Positions 21,710 to 30,847 of a stretch of DNA of 64,000 nucleotides are shown here, one piece after another. Source of the stretch: Anniella stebbinsi. Lineage: Eukaryota; Chordata; Lepidosauria; Squamata; Anniellidae. The stretch spans positions 38,136,001 to 38,200,000 of the forward strand of contig JARDYH010000005.1 in NCBI GenBank assembly GCA_029215795.1, given 5' to 3'. Within the stretch, counting starts at the first letter, position 1. The number at the start of each line of letters is the position of its first letter. The notes under the pieces are model-generated. The model was given only the letters and a program-made list of their open reading frames with translations. It searched no databases and was not told where the DNA came from. Made by a program: the position numbers and the translations under genes.

Positions 21710-22356
21710 TAGGGTGACCATATGAAAAGGAGGTCAGGGCTCCTGTATCTTTAACAGTTGCATAGAAAAGGGAATTTCAGCAGGTGTTATTTGTATGCAT
21801 GCAGCACCTGGTGAAATTCCCTGTGCCCTCTTTTGTATGTGGTCACTCTAGTATAGCTAGAGCAGCTATAACTGTTGTGATGAAGAGGGAATTTCACCAG
21901 GTGCTGCATGCATACAGATGATACCTGCTGAAATTCCTTTTTCTATGCAACAGTTAAAGGCCCCCTCCACAAGGATGCGCTTTTGCGCCCGGTTCGGCAA
22001 TTATGCGCATTATTGCGGAGGCGCATTTACTCCTAATCCCTCTGCACGGGAGGCGGCGAGAGGCGGCGAAGCGCATTAATTGATGTCCAAAAAGCGCTTT
22101 ACAAGAAGTTAATGTGCATAATCGCTTGTTCACACGGCGAAAATGCGCTTTAACGGCCGGAGCAAAATAAAAGTCGCTATTTAACGCGCATTCGATAATG
22201 CGCATAATCGGAGAGATAACGCGCCTCTACGCCCGTTTTGCGCTCCGCTGGTGTGGAGGTAAAATTTATAATGAGCCTTCAAAGAGCATTAAACCTCTCT
22301 TGTGGAGGTAGCCAAAGATACAGGAGCCCTGTCCTCCTTTGCATATGGTCACCCTA
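21710..22356. mobile_element. hAT MITE (TAGGGTGACCA family), copy 2, interrupted
   Basis: Ends TAGGGTGACCATATG and CATATGGTCACCCTA with exact 8-bp duplication CTACTATG (21702-21709, 22357-22364). The Harbinger-like MITE at 21959-22313 is inserted in its right arm, splitting the conserved CAACAGTTAAAG / ATACAGGAGCCC junction. Confidence 0.93.
21959..22313 (+). mobile_element. PIF/Harbinger-like MITE, family A copy 2
   Basis: 355 bp, ends GGCCCCCTCCACAAG and CTTGTGGAGGTAGCC, flanked by AAA on both sides; comparison with the uninterrupted host MITE proves a 3-bp duplication. The interior is dominated by TGCGCA-centred palindromes (CGATAATGCGCATAATCG near 22192-22209) and GCGCATT/AATGCGC words. 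An 83-codon frame on the minus strand (21954-22205) is shared with two other copies. Confidence 0.88.
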
Positions 22357-22364
22357 CTACTATG

Positions 22365-22969
22365 TAAGGGGAGATGTGAGAGTTCTAGATGAACGTATGA
22401 CTGATGTAAGATACCAAAGAGATGCACATATTGGCACTTTGGTTGCTGTGCCAGAAATGCAAGAAGTGGATGAAGGCGCACTCGTTTGTTACTGCTGCTT
22501 CTGAATAGCATCCAAAGCCGTTTTGCCCTCAAACATTTTTTTTGCCCAAATCATTTGTTAATGTATCATTCTGAAGCTATGGCTGCCCATTTGATCAGCT
22601 ACTTATGTCTCTCTAAAAAGGCTATGAAAACCTCTTGGAAATCACATGGATCTATTAGCATTAGCAATCACTGACAACAATAGCTATGTACTTCCTTAAT
22701 CTTTATAAATCAGCTGAAATTTAATTTGGGTAGTGCTATCTGGTTAGTGGAACTAGAATAAAAAGGCATGTCAACCCCAGATACTATAACATAAACCCTG
22801 TGAAGAATGTTTGAGAAATAACCTTAAAAGTGAAACACCATGGCATATTTAAAGCAATAGTTCCAACAGATTATTCATCAGACTCCTCTAAAACATTCTG
22901 AACAACTTAATTAAGCAAACAAGTTGTGCCAGTGTTATTTTAGAGGAAGGGGCTGTCTCAACATCATCT
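22365..22969. other. No recognised feature
   Basis: Noncoding DNA. Opposite-strand short frames show no motifs. Confidence 0.5.
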
Positions 22970-23335
22970 AAGTCACGTGGTGGCTGCGAATTGGCACTGC
23001 GTTGATTATACAATGCAGCTGCCAATTTGCAGCCACCGTGGGGCTTTCCCCCCAAAGCTGTTCGTAGGAAAAGTTGGGGCCTTACCCTGAATTTTTACAA
23101 AGAAGCAAGGTCATCATGGCTCTTCTGCTATGTGACCTTGCTCTGGGGTTGTTCCAAGGTGGTTTCTGGGCAAATAGCGACCAATGGTTGGTCTCCAGAA
23201 GCCATGAAGAGGGCAGGGGCAGACTCCAGTACCTGGATGGCCACTGGGAACTCTGTGCTCCCTCCTGGAATGGGGATTTCCTGCTCCCACCCCACAGCAG
23301 CGATATTGTAGGGTTTCAGGGGAGGGGGGGGGAAG
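22970..23335 (+). repeat. Dispersed repeat E, copy 1
   Basis: Alignable by eye to 39478-39800 and, in reverse, to 62455-62830: GGTGGCTGC..., GTTGATTATACAATGCAG, GGGGCTTTCCCCCCAAAG, AAAAGTTGGGGCCTTACCCTGA, AGCAAGG. Nonautonomous, class unknown. It directly abuts the Harbinger-like MITE at 23388. Confidence 0.65.
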
Positions 23336-23387
23336 AGCAGTGAAGCCGCACCATGAAGACTGGCCCAAAGGCACATGTGGAGAAATC

Positions 23388-23896
23388 GGCTCAGTTCGGA
23401 CGACACATTAGGCAACGGAGGAGGGGGGGAACAATCATCAGTTGTGTTGCTTATTGTGTCATCTGGAGGGCAGCACACAACACACACACAACTGACAGTG
23501 CGTTAATCAGGCACTTTAAATAACAGAGCGAAACAACGGGCTTGCACGTTGTTTAGCCCGAAGCCCCGTTGTTTAAAGTGTCGTCCGAATTCAGCTCCCC
23601 CTCTCTCCATGGACTATCCCGTTTCGGAATAGAGTTCTGCTGCCTAGAGTAGCCAAAAAACCCCAGCCGCTCTATGCAGCCAGCAGAACTCACGGTGCAT
23701 GCTGGGATACGGCTGGGGGACACATGGAGGAGAAGCTGCAACCAAAATGGCCGCCGCAAGTTCCTTGCAGCCGGGGCGTTTGCTGGTTCCGAGCAGTGCC
23801 GGCTGCAGCATGTTGTCTGTGGAGCTCCTCCTGCCTAACGCACGGTCAGTATGTTATTTACCCCTCTGTTGCTTAATATGTTGTCCGAACTGAGCC
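23388..23896 (+). mobile_element. Harbinger-like MITE, family B copy 1
   Basis: 509 bp with ends GGCTCAGTTCGGACGACA and TGTTGTCCGAACTGAGCC, flanked by ATC on both sides. Internal words TTAGGCAACGGAGG, GTTGTGTTGCTTATTG, AACTGACAGTGCGTTA and CATGCTGGGATACGGCTGG recur, inverted, in 54107-54617. A 3-bp duplication fits PIF/Harbinger, but no transposase is present to confirm. Confidence 0.8.
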
Positions 23897-23899
23897 ATC

Positions 23900-24208
23900 G
23901 GCTTTTACCCATATTTAATGAGTTGTTTTATCCATTATTAAGTAGGCACACATCCTGTTGTGCCAAGTTTTTATACTGGTCTTGGACACGACCTTACAAT
24001 GTATGACAATTGTACTACCTGCCACCAAGAATTACAATATGAGGTATTTTTCTCCTGTGTCTCACATGTATGCCACAAGGTCCTACGTGCATGTATGTGA
24101 AATGAAGTCCCAGTGCATTCATTCCTATATAACTGTGCACAGGATCTCAGCCATATTTGTTTTCCTTTGTCTGATTCTCATTCTGTCCAAGAAAGAGATG
24201 GAGATGCT
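23900..24208. other. No recognised feature
   Basis: Noncoding DNA; plus-strand open frame 23958-24371 has no family motif and runs into a repeat. Confidence 0.45.
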
Positions 24209-24500
24209 AGTACACCCAGGGCCAGCCCAAAACAACTTTCTACTTGAGGCAAAAGACAAAATGGTGCCCCTCCCACTCCATGTACAAAAGCCAAATGGAC
24301 TAGCAGTTAAATCCTTTTTCGACACTGGCAAGGGACAGCATCTTCTACTCCACCTTAAGGCAGCAGGCTAGCTTAGGGAGCACAAGGCAGGCAGCATGTC
24401 CCACAGCTCTCTCCTTCATCACCTTGATGCCACCTCCCAGCATCTGCCTCCTGAAGTAGTTGTCTCACTCTGCCTAATGACAGGGCCAGCCCTGACTGTT
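24209..24500. repeat. MITE-like repeat with CAGGGCCAGCCC ends
   Basis: Left end CAGGGCCAGCCC and right end GGGCCAGCCCTG are inverted. Just inside are TACTTGAGGCAAAAGAC and TGTCTCACTCTGCCTAATG. The right part is related to 4745-4910. I found no clear target duplication. Confidence 0.5.
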
Positions 24501-24817
24501 CCTCCCACCTGGTCCAGTCCTCAGCAGTTTGGGCTATCTTTGCACAGAAGCAGTTTGCCACTTGACAGCTACTGCAGCAGATAACAAACTACTTATCTGA
24601 AGCCAGACACAAGCACAGAGGATCAGCAGATGAACTGATGGAGTATGTGTGCGTGCAGCAGTATTTTCTCCTTCATTTTCCTCATTTAAAGAAAGCAAGA
24701 TAGGTAAAGGCTGGGATCCCAGGCATGGACGAACTCAACGATACCCACATCTACATCAAAATACTTTGGCCCTCCTCATGCACTACCTGTCTCTGGCTCT
24801 CTTCTATTAGGTTAATG

Positions 24818-24932
24818 CAGCCTTCCACAACCTGGTACCCTCCATATGTGTTGGACTGCAACTCCCATAATTCCCAGGCACCTGAGAATTGTTCAATACA
24901 TCTGAGGACACCAGGTTGCAGAAAACTGGGCT
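24818..24932. repeat. Short palindromic repeat, TGTAGTCCAACACATCTGG type
   Basis: CAGCCTTCCACAACCTGGTA at the left and ACACCAGGTTGCAGAAAACTG at the right are inverted, with GACTGCAACTCCCATAATTC inside. Diverged sister of 3256-3374 and 63221-63352. Confidence 0.65.
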
Positions 24933-25439
24933 AATTGCATGCTCTATTCCTGGCAAGGCTTCAACACTACGAGTGCAATAGAATATAGCGCTTTGCTGCA
25001 AGTAAATAGAGCATATACACCGTGACTGGCCATGATAGCCATTGCAAGAGGGGGAGGGAGGAGGGGAGAACATGAATGAGTCTCAGACAGCATCAGTGTG
25101 ATGCACATAATGTTGTACACACTTGTTTCTAATAGAAGTGATATACATGTGTGAAGAACATTATGCATGAAGTGGGTCTTAGACATAAGACTTCCTCTTA
25201 AGCTTGCTTTGCATAGTTGCCATGCCAATAGAGTACTGCTAAACTGAACTGTAAACAGCAATTTGCATACACAAATTAGGCAGCTGGGCTCATTATAAAA
25301 TAGAACAGAGTGTTTAAGAAGTGTATAAATGTACATTTTGCATGCTAAAAAGGAGATCCAATGTATGCAGCACCTACAGTTAAATATGTTGGCTATTTTA
25401 AAAGAAACATCTCATGCTTAGGAAAAGTTAACCATGTAA
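24933..25439. other. No recognised feature
   Basis: AT-rich noncoding DNA before the nested hAT/LTR complex. Confidence 0.5.
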
Positions 25440-25696
25440 CTAATGCCTAGGGTGACCAGATTTTGAGAACGAAAATCCCGGACCCCCCCGCCACCCCCCC
25501 CAAAACAACCCCCCCACCGCACGCCCGTGCCGCCCCCCCGCCCGCATGCCTCGCAACGCCCCCCTACCTGCCCCGCCCGCCCCCCTGCCTGCATGCCTCA
25601 CGCCGCCCGCCCCCCCGTCATCACCCGGCGCGCTACTGAGGGACAGGCCTCGAAGCCTGTTTCTCAGTAGATTCCGAGCACCGGAGGGAAGCGGAC

Positions 25697-26226
25697 TGTC
25701 GTGACTCTGTAAGTTCTAACGAAATGGTTAAGACAATAAAGAGACCCCTTAGAGGGAAAATACAATCCTTTATTATGCAAAAGACGATCCTTCTTTCTCC
25801 TCCAGCAAGTCAGAGGAAACAAGGTTAGGCAAAAGGTCCTTTTTGCCCCAAGGCTTGTTAGATAAGCAAGCGGTTCAGTTGAGTTTACTTAGAGAGAAAA
25901 AGAGAGCAGAGTCACATAATTAAGACGAATTAGCCTGTAGGGCTTTGTTTGCTAGTCTCTCTGAGCGGCAGGTGGTTTTAAGTTTGAAGTCCTTTCTCTT
26001 TGCCTTTCTTCGAGCCACTGCATTCTTTAGACCCTTTGTCTCAAAAGAGAAAGTACTCTCTGGCCGATTAAGGTCGTCTCCTTGGGAATTATCTCCCGCG
26101 TCTGCCGTGGGAAAGAGTTCTCCTCCTGGCACCAACTCCTCCGCCTGTTGCATTCCTTCTCCAGGATCAGAATTGCTGTCTGAGATTTCATCCCCTTGAA
26201 GCAGGGAATTGGACATAGACACAACA
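25697..26226 (-). repeat. 3' LTR (530 bp)
   Basis: Begins TGTCGTGAC and ends GACACAACA on the plus strand, so it is TG...CA on both strands. On the minus strand it has AATAAAGGATTGTATT near the poly(A) region and the R-start candidate CTCTAAGTAAACTCAAC. About 190 bp of U3 (25994-26180) is present here but missing in the 5' LTR. Confidence 0.93.
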
Positions 26227-26240
26227 CCATCCCCTCTCCC
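26227..26240 (-). promoter_or_regulatory. Polypurine tract
   Basis: Directly upstream of the 3' LTR in element orientation the minus strand reads GGGAGAGGGGATGG, the expected primer site for plus-strand DNA synthesis. Confidence 0.7.
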
Positions 26241-26630
26241 ATAACGCTTCCCCCCAGGAGAAATGCGCCCCGAACCTGGGGCAGGTTTATGGGGATAACG
26301 TTGGTGAAATTCACGGACTAATAGGGGGGCATGCAAATTTTCTAAAGGTTCCCAAGAACGTTCTTCAGGACCATAACCCTTCCAGTCAATTAAGTATTGA
26401 ATTTTGCCTCAGAAACAACGGGAGTCTAAAATGCCAGCTATTTCAAACTCTTCCTCTCCCTCCACCAAGACCAGAGGGGGAGGAACCAAATTTGAACGAT
26501 GAGGGTCTCCCGCTATGAGCAGAGAGAGCAAAGACCTGTGGAAAACTGGGTGAATCTTTAATGAAGGAGGAAGAGCTAACTTGAAAGCAACTGGGTTAAT
26601 CTGGGCTATAATTTGAAAGGGACCCATTCG
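26227..26630 (-). pseudogene. pol C-terminus: integrase tail and chromodomain
   Basis: In frame with the integrase core but separated from it by TGA at 26631-26633. It starts [18 protein letters not shown] and [20 protein letters not shown] text, the usual link between integrase and chromodomain. Then [10 protein letters not shown], a TGA at 26409-26411, and KIQYLIDWKGYGPEERSWEP, which carries the aromatic and acidic residues typical of a chromodomain that targets integration to modified histone H3. The frame continues into the 3' LTR. Both TGAs could be CGA to TGA changes by CpG decay; that is inference. Confidence 0.85.
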
Positions 26631-27398
26631 TCAAGGTGCAAGCTTTTTGCACAACATTCGTGAAGGAAAATGTCGAGTAGACAACCAAACCCAATCTCCA
26701 ACAGATAAAGAGGGCCCCAGGCACTGGTGACGGTCTGCCGCTATCTTGTAAGAAAGTTTAGCCTGTTCAATCTGGTCTTGAAGAATGTTGTGTAGAGTGT
26801 GTAGCTCTTCCAAGAACTTATCAGTGGCAGGAACCATAGCAGAGCCAAGGGAAGATGGGAAAGTCCTGGGGTGATAGCCGTAGTTGACAAAGAATGGGGA
26901 CTGATGTGTAGTGGAGTGGCAGGCATTGTTATAGGCAAATTCAGCTAAAGGCAAGAGATCAACCCAATTGTCTTGTTGGTAGTTAACATAGCAACGGAGG
27001 TATTGTTCTAAGGTTGCATTAGTACGTTCAGTTTGTCCATCCATCTGGGGGTGAGGAGCAGAATAAAGTTGAAGTTCTATGTGCAGCAGTTCTAACAATT
27101 CCCTCCAAAAATGGGCAGTAAACTGAACGCCACGATCGGAGAGTAATCCCTCTGGCCAACCATGTAAACGGAAAACATGCGTGACAAAGAGTTTAGCAGT
27201 GTCCTTGGCCGAGGGTAGACCCGTGCAAGGGATAAAATGAGCCATTTTAGAAAATAAATCCACAACCACCAGGATGGTGGTTTTGCCTTGTGACGAAGGC
27301 AAATCAGTAATAAAATCCAGGGAAAGTACTTTCCAGGGTCCCGCAGGCGTAGGCAATGGATGAAGTAAACCCGTGGGTTTACCTGGGACAGTTTTTGC
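26631..27398 (-). pseudogene. pol: integrase catalytic core
   Basis: The frame 26631-27356 encodes a DDE integrase core: first Asp in LSLDFITDLP, second Asp in LLSDRGVQF, Glu in DGQTERTN at the expected spacing of about 35 residues after the second Asp. YNNACHSTTHQSPFF and GDWVWLS follow as in other Gypsy integrases. The upstream zinc-binding part lies in the same frame but is cut off by TGA at 27399-27401. The core itself reads intact, so this is a recently decayed gene. Role in life: insertion of the cDNA into chromatin. Confidence 0.9.
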
Positions 27399-28142
27399 TC
27401 ATTGACAGGTATCACAAGAGGCTACATAGGAGGTGACATGATTTTGTACTTGAGGCCACCAAAAGTCTCGGGTTAAAGCCTCTAAGGTCTTGAAAATTCC
27501 AAAGTGTCCAGCTGTGCAGGAATCATGGCATTGCCGAAGGATCTTTTTTCTTAGAGTCTTTGAGGGGACATAGAGTTGGTGTCTGTGATGTAGGAGGCCA
27601 CCACGTAACGAAAACAAGGAGGATGGGGTAGCCCCTTCCTGCAATCCAAGCTGAGTCACTTTGCGGCGTACAAAGGGATCTTGAGCTTGTTCATGATGGA
27701 GTTCATCCTGCCAGGAATGTAAGTCCCCCACCGCAGCCAAAGTTTGAGGAGGAAGAATTGGCGGAGGTAGTGGTGTCTCCTCTCCCTCTGCAAAGTATTC
27801 CGGCTTATGGGAAAGCGCATCTGCTTGTTGATTTTCAGAAGCATGGACATGGCGTATTTTTAAATCAAAGCATGAGAAAAACCATGAGCATCTAGCTTGT
27901 CTTTGATTCATAGCTCGAGCTGTTTGTAAATAGACTAAATTGCGGTGATCGGTCCTAATTTCCACTGGGTGGAGGGCCCCCTCTAAGATGGGTCTCCAGG
28001 TTTCTAAAGCAGATTTTATGGCTAGAAGCTCCTTTTCCCAAATGGTGTAGTTCTTTTCTGAAGAGGTCAATTTTCGAGAATGATAAGCACAGGGCTGCAG
28101 TTCTCCTTTCTCCCCGCCCGGTTGTAAAAGGATTGCTTCCAA
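27399..28142 (-). pseudogene. pol: RNase H and integrase zinc-binding domain
   Basis: The 247-residue frame starts in the RT/RNase H linker (EAILLQPGGEKGELQPCAYH), continues through RNase H (YTIWEKELLAIKSALETW, IRTDHRNLVYL, ADALSHKP) and ends with the HHCC zinc motif of integrase (residues H..H then C..C in ASCDTCQ). It stops at a TGA immediately after CDTCQ. Joined to the RT part by a frameshift near 28145. Normal role: degradation of RNA template and binding of integrase to DNA ends. Confidence 0.9.
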
Positions 28143-28911
28143 AGCATATCGGAAGCATCAGTTTGCACAACAAAAGGGTTTTGTGGATTGGGATGGTGGA
28201 GGAGGGGTTCTGAGCTGAACAAATGTTTTAGTTTGTCAAAAGCCTCTTGAGCGGAGAGAGGCCAGTGAAAGGTAGCGCGTTTGCCCCTGAGCAAGTCAGA
28301 CAAGGGGGCAGTAAGGTTAGCATAGTTAGGCAAAAATTTTCTATAGAAATTGGCAAATCCCAGAAATTTTTGTAAATCCTTCCTGGACCTTGGGGGTTGC
28401 CAGGACAAAATTGCTTGTACTTTGGCGGGATCCATCTTAATGCCATGTGTGGAAATCTGATAACCCAAAAAGTCTAATGTAGACAAATCGAAAGCACACT
28501 TCTCCAATTTAGCAAAGAGACCAAATTATAAGCTCCCCTCAGGTCCAATTTAGTGAAAATCGAAGCTTGTCCCAAACGCTCTAACATTTCCGGGATGAGG
28601 GGGAGGGGGTACGTGTCACGGATCGTGGCCAAGTTTAACCATCTGTAGTCATGCATAAGACGGAGATCTCCAGAATTCTTCTTTACAAAAAAGGAAGGCG
28701 CCCCAGCAGGGGAGCTAGAAGGGCGGATAAAACCGCGCCTTAAATTTGTGTCCAGGAATTCCCGAAGAGCCTCCAACTCAGGGCCTGACATCAGATACAG
28801 CTTTCCCACAGGGATGGGGGCCCCCAGGATGAGATCTATAGCACAGTCATATGGTCGGGGGGGGCAGCTGATCCGCCTCTGTCTTGTCAAAAACATCACG
28901 AAAAGCGGCAT
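28067..28911 (-). pseudogene. pol: reverse transcriptase with deleted catalytic core
   Basis: The upstream piece (28535-28911) has the N-terminal RT blocks RPYDCAIDL, GFIRPSSSPAGAPSFFVKKN, LRLMHDYRWLN and FTKLDLRGAYNL (first catalytic Asp). At about 28534 the text jumps straight to LFAKLEKCAFD, so roughly 100 residues including the YxDD active-site box are gone. The downstream piece (28067-28507) carries FLGYQISTHGI, FLGFANFYRKFLPNYA and FVVQTDASD. The enzyme cannot be active. The deletion is visible at TTGGTC/TCTTTGCTAAATTG on the minus strand. Confidence 0.92.
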
Positions 28912-29491
28912 ATTTCTCTGGGAGAGCGGTAAGGGTGGAGGAGCTGAGGTGGCCGGAAGCTGCTAAAACTGGGGGCGGAAGAGTCAGATCCTGAGCAATT
29001 GGAAGGGGGGTTCCAGGAAAACAGTGCTGGCGACAATAGGGAGATGTAAAAAGTACTTGGTGATGTTCCCACGAGATTTGGGGGTTGTGTTTGGTGAGCC
29101 AGGACATGCCCAGTACAAGTGGGTACTGAGGCATCTTAGCAAGATGGAATTGTAGTTGTTCCTCGTGTCCTTGGGAACATAAGGTGATGGGAAAAGTAAT
29201 TTGGGTTATCGCTCCTGACAGGAGCGGATGGCCATCTATCGTCTCCACATGCAGGGGACGGGGCAGGGGCTGAGTAGGGACATTGTAGCGGTTGGCAAAC
29301 TGTACATCCATAAAATTTGTGGTCGCCCCTGAGTCTAGTAAGGGCAAAAAATCTCCACCTTTCCAATGAGAGGTGTGCAAACGTACAGGAAGGATGAGGT
29401 GGGGTGGGGGAGACGCGTGCGAAAGACTTACTCCAGTCGTTGCTGGGACCTCCTGATTACAAACCCCCATGAGACTTGGGGTTCGGTCTAG
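28847..29491 (-). pseudogene. pol: aspartic protease region
   Basis: In the same frame as gag, directly after its TGA. It encodes LPLLDSGATTNFMD, the retropepsin DSGA active site, then the flap region and YPLVLGMSWLTKHNPQI typical of Gypsy proteases, and ends in VFDKTEADQLPPP where a run of C (plus-strand G at 28857-28864) breaks the frame before RT. Would cleave the Gag-Pol polyprotein. Confidence 0.9.
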
Positions 29492-30407
29492 TCATGCCTG
29501 AGGAGCAGAAGCTGTCATAGGAGTTGGCTCTTTCTTCCACACTGGGGATCTGCAGGATTTCACATAATGCCCCTTCTTTCCACACTTGAAACATAATCCT
29601 TCTGCACGCCAGCAGGTCCTTTCCGCTGGGGAAATCAAGCAATGTGTGGCCCCTATTTGCATGGGAACTTCATCAGTTGCAACAGGAGGAGACCGCTGAG
29701 GAGGGGGAAAAGCTCTAGGAGGTATAGGAGGAGGTATGGGCCGGCCGACAGCTGCGTGTCTGGCATCTCTGCGACCCTCCAAGCGAGCATCTATACGTAA
29801 GCAGGAAGCGGTAAGCTCTGCCAAAGTTGCTGGGAGCGGAGACCGTGCCAACTCATCTAAGATATCTTCGTTGAGGCCTTCCATAAACTGGGCCTTATAG
29901 GCAGCATCATTCCACTGTAAGTCTTGTATAAGCAGTTGAAAATTGGTAATGTAGACAGCAGCAGAATCCTTCCCCTGGCACAGACGGCGGATTTCTCTGG
30001 TTGCAGTCTCCGTCCGAAGAGAATCTCCAAAAAAAGTTGCCATAGAAGTCACAAAATTTTGGTAATTGGTCAATAAGGGGCTATTTGCAATGAGGAGAGC
30101 TGATGCCCATCTTGCAGCCGCTCCGGAAAGCAGACTAATGAAAAATCCTACACGCACCTGGTCGGTTGGAAAATCGTCAGCTCTCAAACGCATGTAGAGC
30201 TCTGCCTGAGCGCAAAAAGCAGTAAAAAGCTTCTTGTCTCCATCAAACTTCTCTGGAAGGCTTACTGGGCATTTCCAACGTGGAGGCACCAGGGGGGGGG
30301 TGCTGCTGCGGTGCAGCTTGTAATGTAGCGATCGCCCCAACCAATTGATTCACCTGGTCCCGGAGAGCTTGGTTGTCATGGGTTAATTGATCAAGAGCCG
30401 CTTCCAT
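29492..30407 (-). pseudogene. gag, frameshifted, ends in TGA-CTA-G
   Basis: The likely start is the ATG at 30407 (MEAALDQLTHDNQALRDQVN, a short coiled-coil start). The frame breaks in a 9-10 G run at 30291-30300 and resumes as PVSLPEKFDGDKKLFTAFC, the capsid-like domain also found in domesticated sushi-derived mammalian genes (PEG10/RTL family). Near the end is one CCHC zinc knuckle, CFKCGKKGHYVKSC. It terminates at TGA (29492-29494) followed by CTAG, with the protease in the same frame downstream. Structural protein of virus-like particles. Confidence 0.9.
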
Positions 30408-30468
30408 CTTGCAGACGAAGAAAGAAAAAAAAGAAAAAACCACAAAAAGGAAAATCGAGAAAAAGGTT

Positions 30469-30486
30469 CTCTAAATAAACTCAAGC
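30469..30486 (-). promoter_or_regulatory. Primer-binding site, probably self-priming
   Basis: Just inside the 5' LTR the plus strand reads CTCTAAATAAACTCAA (30469-30484). Within the LTR the minus strand reads CTCTAAGTAAACTCAA (30669-30684), so the PBS could pair 15 of 16 bases with the presumed 5' end of the element's own RNA. No tRNA-type TGG start is present. This matches the Tf1/sushi self-priming scheme. Confidence 0.65.
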
Positions 30487-30847
30487 TGTTGTGACTCTGT
30501 AAGTTCTAACGAAATGGTGAGGACAATAAAGAGACCCCTTGGAGGGAAAATACAATCCTTTATTATGCAAAAGACGATCCTTCTTTCTCCTCCAGCAAGT
30601 CAGAGGAAACAAGGTTAGGCAAAAGGTCCTTTTTGCCCCAAGGCTTGTTAGATAAGCAAGCGGTTCAGTTGAGTTTACTTAGAGAGAAAAAGAGAGCAGA
30701 GTCACATAATTAAGACGAATTAGCCTGTAGGGCTTTGTTTGCTAGTCTCTCTGAGCGGCGGGCGGTTTTAAGTTTGAAGTCCTTTGAAGAGAGCAGAGTC
30801 ACATAATTTCATCCCCTTGAAGCAGGGAATTGGACATAGACACAACA
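30487..30847 (-). repeat. 5' LTR (361 bp, rearranged U3)
   Basis: Matches the 3' LTR from TGTTGTGAC through about 30783, then replaces some 190 bp of U3 by a 21-bp extra copy of AGAGAGCAGAGTCACATAAT, and rejoins for the last 42 bp ending GACACAACA. Confidence 0.92.

Larger units (their letters stand above)
25697..30847 (-). mobile_element. Chromodomain Ty3/Gypsy (sushi-like) LTR retrotransposon, defective
   Basis: A 5151-bp element bounded by LTRs at 25697-26226 (3' LTR) and 30487-30847 (5' LTR) and an exact 5-bp duplication CGGAC (25692-25696, 30848-30852). It reads on the minus strand with order gag, protease, RT, RNase H, integrase, chromodomain. This order, the DSGA protease, CCHC knuckle and C-terminal chromodomain place it in the chromovirus branch; the gag and RT wording is sushi-like. 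There is no env. The LTRs differ at about 6 of 300 aligned bases by eye, so insertion is fairly recent. Lesions: frameshifts in homopolymers (30291-30300, 28857-28864), an RT-core deletion at about 28534, a frameshift near 28145 and several TGA codons. Confidence 0.93.

Noticed and set aside
23958..24371. 137-codon plus-strand frame
   Set aside because: Runs into the CAGGGCCAGCCC-ended repeat; no motif and no codon signal.
25920..30443. Chain of minus-strand frames as an endogenous retrovirus
   Set aside because: Protease, RT, integrase and a chromodomain are present but no env, and the 5-bp duplication and chromodomain fit a Ty3/Gypsy chromovirus-type retrotransposon.
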